Part shown: piece after piece, positions 9,092 through 17,438 of the stretch
Layout of the letters: each line of letters begins with the position of its first letter
Numbering within the stretch: the first letter of the stretch is position 1
Source of the DNA: Limisphaerales bacterium
Lineage (GTDB): Bacteria; Verrucomicrobiota; Verrucomicrobiia; Limisphaerales; JAKEEH01
Direction: 5' to 3'
NCBI GenBank assembly: GCA_022616725.1
Contig: JAKEEH010000340.1
Coordinates: 1-37,917 of the forward strand
DNA length: 37,917 nt
Program-made: the position numbers and the translations under genes
The notes under the pieces: model-generated
Told to the model about the DNA's origin: nothing
Seen by the model: the letters and a program-made list of their open reading frames with translations, nothing else
The model's database searches: none

Positions 9092-10462
9092 ATGAGCAAA
9101 CCCATGCTATTGATTGTCGATGACGAGAAGCCGACGCGGGAAGGTTTGCGGGCGGCGCTTGAGGATCGATATGATGTTTATATTGCTGAGGACAGCACCA
9201 CGGCAATGGGATTGCTCGAAGCTGAGCACTTTGATGTCTTGCTCACCGATTTCCGGCTGCCACATGAGGACGGCATGAAATTGATCGCCCGCGCCAAGTC
9301 GCTGCCAAGAGCGCCTGTGTGCATTTTGATGACAGCCTACGGTTCGGAAGAAGTCGCCGTGCAGGCGATGAAGAGCGGGGCCGATGATTATATCCCCAAG
9401 GGGAGGTTGCAAATTGATGAGCTTGAGATGCGGATTGCGCGCGTTTTACGCCAGCAGAAACTGGAGGCAGAAAACGTGACGTTGCGCCAGCAACTCGACT
9501 CGAAATTCGGACTCGAAAACATCATCGGCAAGTCCCCGGGGATGGTGGAAGTGCTCACTGTGGTCCGGCAGGTGGCCCCGGCGCGCGCGACGGTGCTGAT
9601 CACGGGCGAAAGCGGGACGGGCAAGGAGTTGATCGCGCGGGCCATTCATAATTTGAGTCCGCGCAGCCGCCAGCCGCTCGTGGCGGTGCACTGCGGAGGA
9701 TTGCCTTCGACACTGATCGAAAGCGAGCTTTTCGGGCATGAAAAAGGCGCCTTTACCGGAGCGCACGAGCGGCGCATCGGACGAGTCGAGCAGGCCCAGG
9801 GCGGGACCTTGTTTCTCGATGAAGTGGGTGAAATAGACAGTGCTATACAAATCAAGTTGCTGAGGTTTCTGGGCGAAAGAACTTTCGAACGGGTTGGATC
9901 GACAAAGACCTTGACATCGGATGTGCGCCTGATCGCCGCGAGCAATAAGAAGCTCGAGGATCTCGTGCGCGCGGGAACGTTTCGCGAAGACTTATACTAT
10001 CGGCTGAAGGGGGTGCGCATCGAACTGCCGCCTCTGCGGGAACGGCTCGGCGACATCCCGTTGCTCGCACACGCTTTCATGCGCGAGTCAGCGCGTGAGA
10101 ATGACAAAGCGGTGCGTGAAATCACGAGTGACGCAATGGAAAAGCTCCTGGCCTATCGCTGGCCGGGAAATGTACGTGAATTACGCAGCGCGATCGAAAC
10201 CGCGGTCGTCCTGAGCCGGACGGACAAGATTGCTGTCCGGGATCTTCCGGCAGAAGTTCGCGCGTCTGAAGCCAGCATCGCGACGGCAGGCGGCCAGTTG
10301 ATCGCGCCGGGTGATATTACGGTCAAAGAGGCCGAGAAACAGTTGATCGTGCGCGCCCTCAAGGAGGCTGCTGGCAGCCGGACCGAGGCGGCAAAGAAAC
10401 TGGGCATGAGCCGGCGGACGTTGCATCGCAAATTGCACGCTTACCAGTTGGAGGATTTGTAA
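9092..10462 (+). CDS. Sigma-54-dependent response regulator (NtrC family)
   Basis: Receiver LIVDDEKPTREGLRAAL; AAA+ Walker A GESGTGKELIARAIH; GAFTGA in HEKGAFTGAHERR; C-terminal HTH SRTEAAKKLGMSRRTLHRKL. Confidence 0.96.
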   Translation: MSKPMLLIVDDEKPTREGLRAALEDRYDVYIAEDSTTAMGLLEAEHFDVLLTDFRLPHEDGMKLIARAKSLPRAPVCILMTAYGSEEVAVQAMKSGADDYIPKGRLQIDELEMRIARVLRQQKLEAENVTLRQQLDSKFGLENIIGKSPGMVEVLTVVRQVAPARATVLITGESGTGKELIARAIHNLSPRSRQPLVAVHCGGLPSTLIESELFGHEKGAFTGAHERRIGRVEQAQGGTLFLDEVGEIDSAIQIKLLRFLGERTFERVGSTKTLTSDVRLIAASNKKLEDLVRAGTFREDLYYRLKGVRIELPPLRERLGDIPLLAHAFMRESARENDKAVREITSDAMEKLLAYRWPGNVRELRSAIETAVVLSRTDKIAVRDLPAEVRASEASIATAGGQLIAPGDITVKEAEKQLIVRALKEAAGSRTEAAKKLGMSRRTLHRKLHAYQLEDL

Positions 10463-10463
10463 C

Positions 10464-12428
10464 GTGCCGCTGCGCCTGCAGGAGGTCATTCACAAGTACG
10501 AAGTCGGCGCCGGGACTCGTGTTCTGAAGGTGATCGTGGGCATCGTTGCGGTGGTTGCACTGGCCCTTTTCTATGACATGGCGGCGTTCCAGAACTTTTC
10601 CACCGTGGAATCGATGGACGCCGCCCAGTTGGCGCGCAACATCTCGGAAGGCAAGGGGTTCACGACCGATTACGTGCGACCTTTGAGCTTGTATGTACTC
10701 AAACGGCACGGGCCGTCGGCAGGCCAGGGCACGAACGCGCTGGCAGCGGCGGTGGAACGGAGCCCGGACGTGTCAAATCCACCCGCATATCCGCTTGCGC
10801 TGGCGGGCGCACTGAAGCTGATGCCGTTCGATTTTCCTAATCTGCGCCGGGTCAAATCGTTCACAACGTATTCGCCGGAGCTTTGGATCGCCGGCTTCAA
10901 TCAGTTTATTCTCCTGATTTGCGTTTGCCTGGTGTTTGTTCTGGCCCGCCGACTTTTCGATGAACCGGTGGCTTGGGTTTCGGCCGCTGTATTCGCAGGC
11001 ACGGAATTGATCTGGCGGCACAGCATTTCCGGGCTGCCCACCCTTTGGTTAACCATGCTCGCACTTTTGCTGGCGCTGGTGATCGCGCGCACGGACGCCA
11101 TCGCCCGCGAACCATCGCCACGCGGATTGATCCTGCTGGCTGGCGTCGCCGGATTCCTGGTTGCGACGTTGGGGCTGAGCCGTTATGCACTGCTCACGCT
11201 CATAGTGCCAGTGATCATATATCTGGTCACTGTGCCAGCCCCACAAAGAGTTGCGATGGCGCTGGCCGCCGGCATCGGCTTTTTGGCCCTTGTTGTCCCG
11301 TGGCTGGCGCGAAATCACGCGGTCAGCGGCACGCTGTTTGGAACCGCGGCATATACAGCCTTGCAAACGACGGCGCCGTTCCCGGCTGACACCCTGTTTC
11401 GTTCGCTTTCGCCCGATTTCAGCACCATGACAAACGCCGAAGTGAGCCGGAAAATTTTGCTCAATCTGCGGGAAATTATAGCGAAGGAATTGCCGCGTTT
11501 AGGAGGGAACTGGGTGACCGCGCTGTTCCTGGCAGGGCTTTTGATGCCATTTCGAAGCGCCATGACGGCCCGAATGCGGTTGTTTGTGGTAAGCACGATG
11601 GGCATTCTTCTCCTGGCGCAAGCAACTGTTTCCCCAACCTCTGGATCGGTTAGCGTCGATCCGAATAATTATCTGATCATCGCCGCGCCATTGGTTTTCA
11701 TCTATGGAGTCAGCTTGTTGTTTAACCTGCTGGATCAATTCTCGGGGTTGGCCGCACGCTATTCTGTCCTTGCGATTTTTTTTCTTGTTTCGTGCTTGCC
11801 CCTAGTCCTGACGTTTTCAGCGCCGCCGGCTTCGCCCCTTGCGTATCCTCCTTATTATCCGCCCTGGGTGCAGGACAAAGCTCGTTATGCCCTGGAAGAT
11901 CAGTGGATCATGTCCGACATACCCTGGGCGATGGCCTGGTATGGTGACCGGAAGGCCGTTTCTCTGAGCCTCAAGCATGGCCGCGCCGGCGGGATAGCCG
12001 CCAACGACTTCTATGCGCTGCATCGGATCAAGCCGCTCTCCGGGTTGCACCTGACGCCCCGAACCGCGAAAACCCTCGACGTCAATGCCATCGCTCAATG
12101 GCGGCAAAGCGAGGCAGCCGACCGCGATTGGGAGGCGTTCCGGGAGAAACTGAAGGCGGTTGGTAAGGCGATTTCTCCAGATGGTCAGAATTCTGCTGCT
12201 TTGGACCCGCTGATGGAAATTTATTCCCTGGCGGATAAGCATTGGGTCCGGGGAGCGGGGGTGGATTGGGAAGGCTTTATCCTGGGGGTATTTGTGACAC
12301 GAGAGGTTCCGACGGGATTCCCCCTGACGCGGGCTCCCGAAGGAGTGATTCCTGAGGTATTTTTAACTGATTCTGAACGTCCGGCGGAAAAAACAATCAA
12401 ATCCTCCGAGCAGTCTGAACCGCCGTGA
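10464..12428 (+). CDS. Polytopic membrane glycosyltransferase-like protein (ArnT/PMT-like)
   Basis: GTG start one base after the regulator stop; about ten hydrophobic segments; N-terminal SMDAAQLARNISEGKGFTTDYVRPLSL resembles the first luminal loop of GT-C enzymes. Confidence 0.7.
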   Translation: MPLRLQEVIHKYEVGAGTRVLKVIVGIVAVVALALFYDMAAFQNFSTVESMDAAQLARNISEGKGFTTDYVRPLSLYVLKRHGPSAGQGTNALAAAVERSPDVSNPPAYPLALAGALKLMPFDFPNLRRVKSFTTYSPELWIAGFNQFILLICVCLVFVLARRLFDEPVAWVSAAVFAGTELIWRHSISGLPTLWLTMLALLLALVIARTDAIAREPSPRGLILLAGVAGFLVATLGLSRYALLTLIVPVIIYLVTVPAPQRVAMALAAGIGFLALVVPWLARNHAVSGTLFGTAAYTALQTTAPFPADTLFRSLSPDFSTMTNAEVSRKILLNLREIIAKELPRLGGNWVTALFLAGLLMPFRSAMTARMRLFVVSTMGILLLAQATVSPTSGSVSVDPNNYLIIAAPLVFIYGVSLLFNLLDQFSGLAARYSVLAIFFLVSCLPLVLTFSAPPASPLAYPPYYPPWVQDKARYALEDQWIMSDIPWAMAWYGDRKAVSLSLKHGRAGGIAANDFYALHRIKPLSGLHLTPRTAKTLDVNAIAQWRQSEAADRDWEAFREKLKAVGKAISPDGQNSAALDPLMEIYSLADKHWVRGAGVDWEGFILGVFVTREVPTGFPLTRAPEGVIPEVFLTDSERPAEKTIKSSEQSEPP

Positions 12429-12451
12429 AATATCGTGGCGTAGGGAATGTG

Positions 12452-12479
12452 TTGACAAACGGAAGTGAAATCGTAAAAC
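12452..12479 (+). promoter_or_regulatory. Possible sigma-70 promoter TTGACA-N16-TAAAAC
   Basis: Perfect -35 TTGACA (12452-12457), 16-nt spacer, -10-like TAAAAC (12474-12479). Confidence 0.4.
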
Positions 12480-12480
12480 G

Positions 12481-12496
12481 TGGCAGTCGTTTTGCT
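12481..12496 (+). promoter_or_regulatory. Candidate sigma-54 -24/-12 promoter
   Basis: TGGCAGTCGTTTTGCT matches TGGCACGNNNNTTGCW with exact spacing; two differences in the -24 block (C to G, G to T). Confidence 0.68.
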
Positions 12497-12534
12497 AAAA
12501 CCCTTAGGTCATTGAGTCGGATAAAACAACAAAT

Positions 12535-13818
12535 ATGAAAAAAATCATTGCGTCCGCAGGATTGGTCGCAGTTAGTGCAACGGGGATTCAGGCTGCCCCT
12601 CCAGGATTATCTCCGATGGAGACATCCAAACCATGGAGTATCTCGGCCACATTGCGTGGTTTTTACGACGACAACTACGCCGCAGTGCACAAGAATATCA
12701 ATGATGATGTTGATAGCCTCGGATTTGAGATTCGTCCTGCCGCTCAATTGAATTTCCTCCCGACGGAGCAGACATTCATCGGTGTGGGGTATATCTACTC
12801 GATGAAGTATTACGCAGATCGCGATGAAAACACCGCCGACCACACGCACGAAGTCACCCTAAAGGCGGACCACCGGTTTTCGGAACGCTACAAAATCGAA
12901 TTTGATGATTCGTTCGTTTATGCCCAGGAGCCGACCTTGATTGAAGAAGGGGCCGTGGGCGCGCCGGACCGAACCGATTCGGATGCGTTCCGAAATCGCG
13001 CCGCGCTTAATTTCACGGCCGATATAACTGAACTGCTCGGCGTTGGTCTTGGGTACCAGAATCTCTGGTATGATTACGATCAAGATGGGGACTTCAGCCG
13101 CTCGGCTTTGTTGGATCGATTGGAGCACCTTTTCCGCATTGATGGCCGCTGGCGCGTCCGCGAAAGCACCGTCGCTCTCCTCGGGTATCAATATGGCGTT
13201 TTCAGTTATACTGGCGACGAGATCATCAACGATCCCGATTTTCCAGCGGGTAGTGTGACAAACAATGACGGGGACGAGGGAGTGAGTGAGGACCGCGACA
13301 GCACGTCGCATTATTTTTACATAGGCGCCGAGCAGGCGCTGACCACGCAGTTCTCTGCGTCGGCCCGCGTCGGTGCCCAGTTCACCGACTACGACAACCT
13401 GGATCAGGACCACACAAGTCCATACGCGGACATTCATGGCACCTACACATATTTACCCGGCAGTTACCTTCAGTTTGGGTTTCGGCATACACTCAACGCC
13501 ACTGATCTGGCCGGCGGTACGGGGAACGACATAACCACCGACCAGGAAACATCGGCTCTTTTTGCCTCGATCAACCATCGAATCACACCGCGCACGACCG
13601 GCAGTCTCGTTGGGCAATATCAACGGTCCAGCTTTAATAATGGTTTGTACGATGGCGAAGTTGACAATTTCCTGCTGTTGGGTCTGAATTTTGAATACAG
13701 ATTCAATCCCAACTGGGCCGCCGAGTTGGGCTATAACTATGACCGTTTGGATTCCGACATAGTATTGCGCAGCTACACGCGGAATCGCGTGTATGCGGGC
13801 GTGCGGGCTACTTACTAG
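12535..13818 (+). CDS. Outer-membrane beta-barrel protein of an exopolysaccharide locus
   Basis: Signal peptide MKKIIASAGLVAVSATGIQA; alternating aromatic/polar strands ending YNYDRLDSDIVLRSYTRNRVYAGVRATY. Confidence 0.82.
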   Translation: MKKIIASAGLVAVSATGIQAAPPGLSPMETSKPWSISATLRGFYDDNYAAVHKNINDDVDSLGFEIRPAAQLNFLPTEQTFIGVGYIYSMKYYADRDENTADHTHEVTLKADHRFSERYKIEFDDSFVYAQEPTLIEEGAVGAPDRTDSDAFRNRAALNFTADITELLGVGLGYQNLWYDYDQDGDFSRSALLDRLEHLFRIDGRWRVRESTVALLGYQYGVFSYTGDEIINDPDFPAGSVTNNDGDEGVSEDRDSTSHYFYIGAEQALTTQFSASARVGAQFTDYDNLDQDHTSPYADIHGTYTYLPGSYLQFGFRHTLNATDLAGGTGNDITTDQETSALFASINHRITPRTTGSLVGQYQRSSFNNGLYDGEVDNFLLLGLNFEYRFNPNWAAELGYNYDRLDSDIVLRSYTRNRVYAGVRATY

Positions 13819-13843
13819 TCATTTGAAACAATAATTCGGACGG

Positions 13844-13876
13844 GAGGCTGGAGGATCAATCTAGCCTCTTTTTTTT
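13844..13876 (+). terminator. Intrinsic terminator
   Basis: GAGGCT (13844-13849) - 13-nt loop - AGCCTC (13863-13868), then TTTTTTTT (13869-13876). Confidence 0.75.
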
Positions 13877-13880
13877 GAGT

Positions 13881-16049
13881 ATGGAAAACGCAAAACAAGC
13901 AACGTTTAACGCGCCGGAAGTCAAACTTCACTTTCTGGATTACTGGCGAATCATCCGCCTGCGCAAGACGGTGATTCTCGCCGTGTTTCTGTTGGTGACG
14001 ATCACCACGACGGTGGTGACGTTCATTCTTCCGAAGGCCTACGCCAGCAGTGTGCGCATGAAGGTGGAGAAGGACAGCCAGGACGTCGGCGGGCTTGGCA
14101 GCGAACGGCAGTACACCGGTTATGATCCCTATTGGGTGCAAACGGAGTTCGAGACCATTCAGTCGAAATCGATTCTGCACCAGGTTATCACCAACCTGAA
14201 TCTGAGCCGCAAATGGGCTGAAAAGTACAAGGAGGAAGGGGAACTGCCCACGGACCTGACCTATCAGATTCTAAAGAGCAAGATCGATGTGCGCCAGTCG
14301 CGCAACACGAGCTTGATCGAAGTACGCGCTTTCAGCGAGGACAACAATGAGGCAGCGGTAATAGCAAACGAGATCGCCAGCGTTTATCGCGAATCGCGGG
14401 TCAACCAGCGCAGGATGTATTCGGCGCGCGGCGTCGAGACGCTGAACAAGGAGTTTGAAAATCAGGACAAGCTCGTCAAAAAACAGCAGGCCGAAGTCGA
14501 TGCCATGAAGGAAGAGCTCGGGATTTCCGACTGGGAGGCGCAACAAGGTTATTCGATGTCCACCGTGGAGCCCGAGACGCTGCGAAAGCTGGAAGGGATG
14601 CGCATCGAACAACAGGCGAGTTATGAGCAGATTCACAAGTTATACACCCACTTGGCTGGCCTTGCCCGCCCGGAGTTGAAGAAGGCCGTCCAGGTCGCCT
14701 CCCCGGATTCGCATTTGGGGCTGCTGCTGGATCGCCAGGCGGAGTCTGACCAGAAGCTCGCGCTGGCAATCGAAAACTATTCCGAAAATCACCCCGAGGT
14801 GGCGGGGCTTCGCCGGCTGCTTCAAAAAATCGATACCCAAATCAATGACCGGCTCGACGGCATTCTGGAAGGACTTAAGGCGAAGACCGCATCAGAAAAG
14901 GCGGCGCTGGACCAGCTCGCGATGGAGGTGGACAAGGCAAAAAAAGTCGATATCGACGCCGCCATCAAGCGTCGTCCGTATTTCCAGGCCAAGCGTGACC
15001 TCGAGAGCCTTCAACTGGTGCGGGAGCGCCTTACGCTGCGCATCATTCAGGAGACCGTTGATGCGGCCATCCCGAAATCGGGCATTGTCGAGATTATCGA
15101 CCCCGCAGAACCGAGTCTGCGCGCCGTCCGGCCGAACAAAAAGTTTATTATTCCCGTGGCAGTGGTGATCGGATTGGCCCTTGGTATCGGGTTGGCATTC
15201 TTCATTGAATACCTCGACACGAGCGTGAAGACCATCGATGACGTGGAGCGGGCGCTACAATCGCCGGTACTGGGCGTGATCCCTCAAAACGTTGGTTCAT
15301 TGCTCCAGGAGGGGCCCGACAGCCCTCATGCGGAAGCCTATCGCGTATTGCGTACCAATATTCTCTTTTCGCAAAAGGAACCGAATGGCAACACGATCAC
15401 CATCGTCAGCGGCGGGGCAGGTGAAGGCAAATCCACCACCACGTTCAACCTCGCGACTATCTTCGCGCAGAATGGCCAACGGGTGCTGGTCGTCGATTCG
15501 GATCTCCGCCGCCCGAGTCTGCACAAAATCCTGAAGGTGAGTAACGCTGTTGGGCTGACGAATTACCTGCTGAAGCAGAACGCGTTGGAAGAAGTCATCC
15601 AGACGACGGGCCTGGCCACACTCGATTTCATGCCCAGCGGCAAGTTGCCGAGCAGTTCGATGGGGGTCCTCAGCTCGGTGCAAATGAAGGAAATGATCCA
15701 GGACCTTAAGCGCCGTTATGATTGGGTATTCTTTGATTCGCCGCCTATTATGGGGGTGAGCGACGCCTCAATCCTCGCCAGTGAGGTGGATATCGTGCTG
15801 CAGGTGATCCAGTATCGCCGCTATCCCCAACCAATGACCATCCGGGCGAAGCAGATGATCGAAAAGGTGGGCGGCAATCTGCTCGGCATTGTCCTGAACA
15901 ACATCAGCATGGCATCCGACGAGAATTATTATTATTACAGCGGTTATTATTACGATTACTACTCGAAGCAGGACGAGGAGGAGCCCGAAGTGAAAGCCAA
16001 CAAGCGCGGCAAGGCTGAGGAGAGGGCGGAGATCAAACAAAAATATTGA
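13881..16049 (+). CDS. Polysaccharide co-polymerase/tyrosine autokinase (Wzc-like BY-kinase)
   Basis: Wzz-like N-terminus; Walker A SGGAGEGKSTTTFNLA, Walker A' VLVVDSDLRRPS, Walker B YDWVFFDSPP; C-terminal tyrosine cluster ENYYYYSGYYYDYYS. Alternative TTG start at 13875. Confidence 0.95.
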   Translation: MENAKQATFNAPEVKLHFLDYWRIIRLRKTVILAVFLLVTITTTVVTFILPKAYASSVRMKVEKDSQDVGGLGSERQYTGYDPYWVQTEFETIQSKSILHQVITNLNLSRKWAEKYKEEGELPTDLTYQILKSKIDVRQSRNTSLIEVRAFSEDNNEAAVIANEIASVYRESRVNQRRMYSARGVETLNKEFENQDKLVKKQQAEVDAMKEELGISDWEAQQGYSMSTVEPETLRKLEGMRIEQQASYEQIHKLYTHLAGLARPELKKAVQVASPDSHLGLLLDRQAESDQKLALAIENYSENHPEVAGLRRLLQKIDTQINDRLDGILEGLKAKTASEKAALDQLAMEVDKAKKVDIDAAIKRRPYFQAKRDLESLQLVRERLTLRIIQETVDAAIPKSGIVEIIDPAEPSLRAVRPNKKFIIPVAVVIGLALGIGLAFFIEYLDTSVKTIDDVERALQSPVLGVIPQNVGSLLQEGPDSPHAEAYRVLRTNILFSQKEPNGNTITIVSGGAGEGKSTTTFNLATIFAQNGQRVLVVDSDLRRPSLHKILKVSNAVGLTNYLLKQNALEEVIQTTGLATLDFMPSGKLPSSSMGVLSSVQMKEMIQDLKRRYDWVFFDSPPIMGVSDASILASEVDIVLQVIQYRRYPQPMTIRAKQMIEKVGGNLLGIVLNNISMASDENYYYYSGYYYDYYSKQDEEEPEVKANKRGKAEERAEIKQKY

Positions 16050-16088
16050 TCCGCTGTCTAACTAAAGAACCAGAAAGAGAGATCAGTC

Positions 16089-16808
16089 ATGAAAGCATTC
16101 AAACTGGCGGCAGGATGCGCGCTTGCCGCGGTCGCGCTGGGCTTGGCCGGCTGCGGCAGCACACAACACGACCCGGTCAACCCCCCGCAGCCATTCGTAT
16201 TTCCCGGCCAAACACCGGATCCCGGGATGGTTCAGACGGCGCCGACCCCGGGTTTGCCGACGGCGCCCGTGCCGATCACGCCAATTGCTGTCAATCCCAA
16301 CCAGATTCCTCAGCCGACTCCACCACCGACCGCGGCGATTCTGAGCGCAGGGGATTTGGTGCGGATTTCGTTCTCGGATTTGCCGCCGCCCGGGATTCAG
16401 CCGCTGGACATACGTATCCCGCCGGACGGCAAGATCACTCTACCCTACAACATCACTGTTTTCGCCGTCGGCAAGACGGTCAACCAGTTGCAGGAGGAGA
16501 TACGCAACGCTTATGTGCCGAGCTTGTTTGTGCGCCTGACGGTCACTATTCGGCCCGAAGACCGCTTTTATTATGTCGGCGGGGAAGTGCGTGCTCCGGC
16601 GCGCCAACCCTATATGGGTGAGATTACGGTGCTGAGGGCGATTGACAGCGTCGGAGGCTTCACAGATTTCGCGAACCGCCGCAAAATCGAACTGCGTCGA
16701 GCAACGGGAGAAATCATCAAGGTTGACTGGAAAAAGGCCAGCAAGAATCCGCGGTTGGACCCGCCAGTTTATCCGAACGACCAAATCACCGTGCATCGCC
16801 GCTGGTAG
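16089..16808 (+). CDS. Polysaccharide export lipoprotein (Wza-like, poly_export/SLBB)
   Basis: Lipobox LGLAGCGS; LSAGDLVRISFSDLPPPGIQPLDIRIPPDGKITLPYNITVFAVGKTVNQLQEEI; YVGGEVRAPARQPYMGEITVLRAIDSVGGF. Confidence 0.93.
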   Translation: MKAFKLAAGCALAAVALGLAGCGSTQHDPVNPPQPFVFPGQTPDPGMVQTAPTPGLPTAPVPITPIAVNPNQIPQPTPPPTAAILSAGDLVRISFSDLPPPGIQPLDIRIPPDGKITLPYNITVFAVGKTVNQLQEEIRNAYVPSLFVRLTVTIRPEDRFYYVGGEVRAPARQPYMGEITVLRAIDSVGGFTDFANRRKIELRRATGEIIKVDWKKASKNPRLDPPVYPNDQITVHRRW

Positions 16809-16810
16809 CA

Positions 16811-17200
16811 GTGATCCAACTTGACGTCCTCTCCGGCAAAAAGGCGGGCACGAGCATCGTAACCCGCCATTTTCCTTTCTACGTGGGGCGTTCGCCGGAT
16901 TCCCTTCTGCGGCTCGACGATAGCGGCGTTTGGGAGCGGCACCTGATGTTTTCGCGGCGCGGGCAGGAGATCGTCTTTGACGTTGAGCCAAACGCGCTTG
17001 TAACGCTCAATCACGAACCGGTCAAAGGGACTGCGCCGTTGCGGAATGGCGATGTCGTCGAGGTTGGCGCCGCGAAGCTTCGTTTCGCCTTGTCGGCTGC
17101 CCGGCAACGCAGCCAAGCCTGGCGCGAAGTTGTTACGTGGATCGGCCTTGGGTTTCTCTGTATCGCGCAGGTAGGTGTGATCTACTGGGTACTTGACTAA
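16811..17200 (+). CDS. FHA-domain protein with C-terminal transmembrane segment
   Basis: FYVGRSPDSLLRLDDSGVWERHLMFSRRGQEIVF...LRNGDVVEVGAAKLRF, then WIGLGFLCIAQVGVIYWVLD. GTG start 2 nt after the Wza-like stop. Confidence 0.8.
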   Translation: MIQLDVLSGKKAGTSIVTRHFPFYVGRSPDSLLRLDDSGVWERHLMFSRRGQEIVFDVEPNALVTLNHEPVKGTAPLRNGDVVEVGAAKLRFALSAARQRSQAWREVVTWIGLGFLCIAQVGVIYWVLD

Positions 17201-17269
17201 CTGCGAGTCCTCTCGCGCAGTGCAGTCGGCGCTGTCGAGTCTGTCGAGTCCGCCCTCTTTTCTTCCGCA

Positions 17270-17297
17270 TTGACGGCGCGGCAGCATTTGTTATTGT
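17270..17297 (+). promoter_or_regulatory. Candidate sigma-70 promoter TTGACG-N16-TATTGT
   Basis: -35 TTGACG 17270-17275, -10 TATTGT 17292-17297; predicted +1 near 17304, coincident with the leader peptide GTG. Confidence 0.5.
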
Positions 17298-17303
17298 GCG
17301 GGG

Positions 17304-17378
17304 GTGAATTTTCGCAGCTTTGGATTTAATCGCTGGCAACGCGGCGGGTTTTACTTCGGCCCGGCGTCCTGCGACTGA
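17304..17378 (+). CDS. Aromatic-rich attenuator leader peptide
   Basis: GTG-started 24 aa peptide (M/V)NFRSFGFNRWQRGGFYFGPASCD*: 5 Phe, 1 Trp, 1 Tyr, followed by antiterminator and terminator stems and DAHP synthase. Confidence 0.72.
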   Translation: MNFRSFGFNRWQRGGFYFGPASCD

Positions 17379-17412
17379 AGCTGCACGCGTTAAATTGGAG
17401 CTTTGCCGCAGG
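17368..17412 (+). promoter_or_regulatory. Candidate antiterminator stem
   Basis: CCTGCG (17368-17373) pairs with CGCAGG (17407-17412); AAGCT (17378-17382) pairs with AGCTT (17399-17403). Mutually exclusive with the terminator at 17405-17427. Confidence 0.65.
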
Positions 17413-17437
17413 TTCGCAGCCTGCGGCTTTTATTTTC
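17405..17437 (+). terminator. Attenuator terminator
   Basis: GCCGCAGG-TTCGCAG-CCTGCGGC (perfect 8-bp stem) followed by TTTTATTTTC. Confidence 0.82.
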
Positions 17438-17438
17438 T

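Noticed and set aside
15924-15965. TTAT-rich low-complexity DNA at the end of wzc as a possible phase-variable tract
   Set aside because: It encodes the tyrosine cluster expected of BY-kinases; codons vary and there is no uniform repeat unit.
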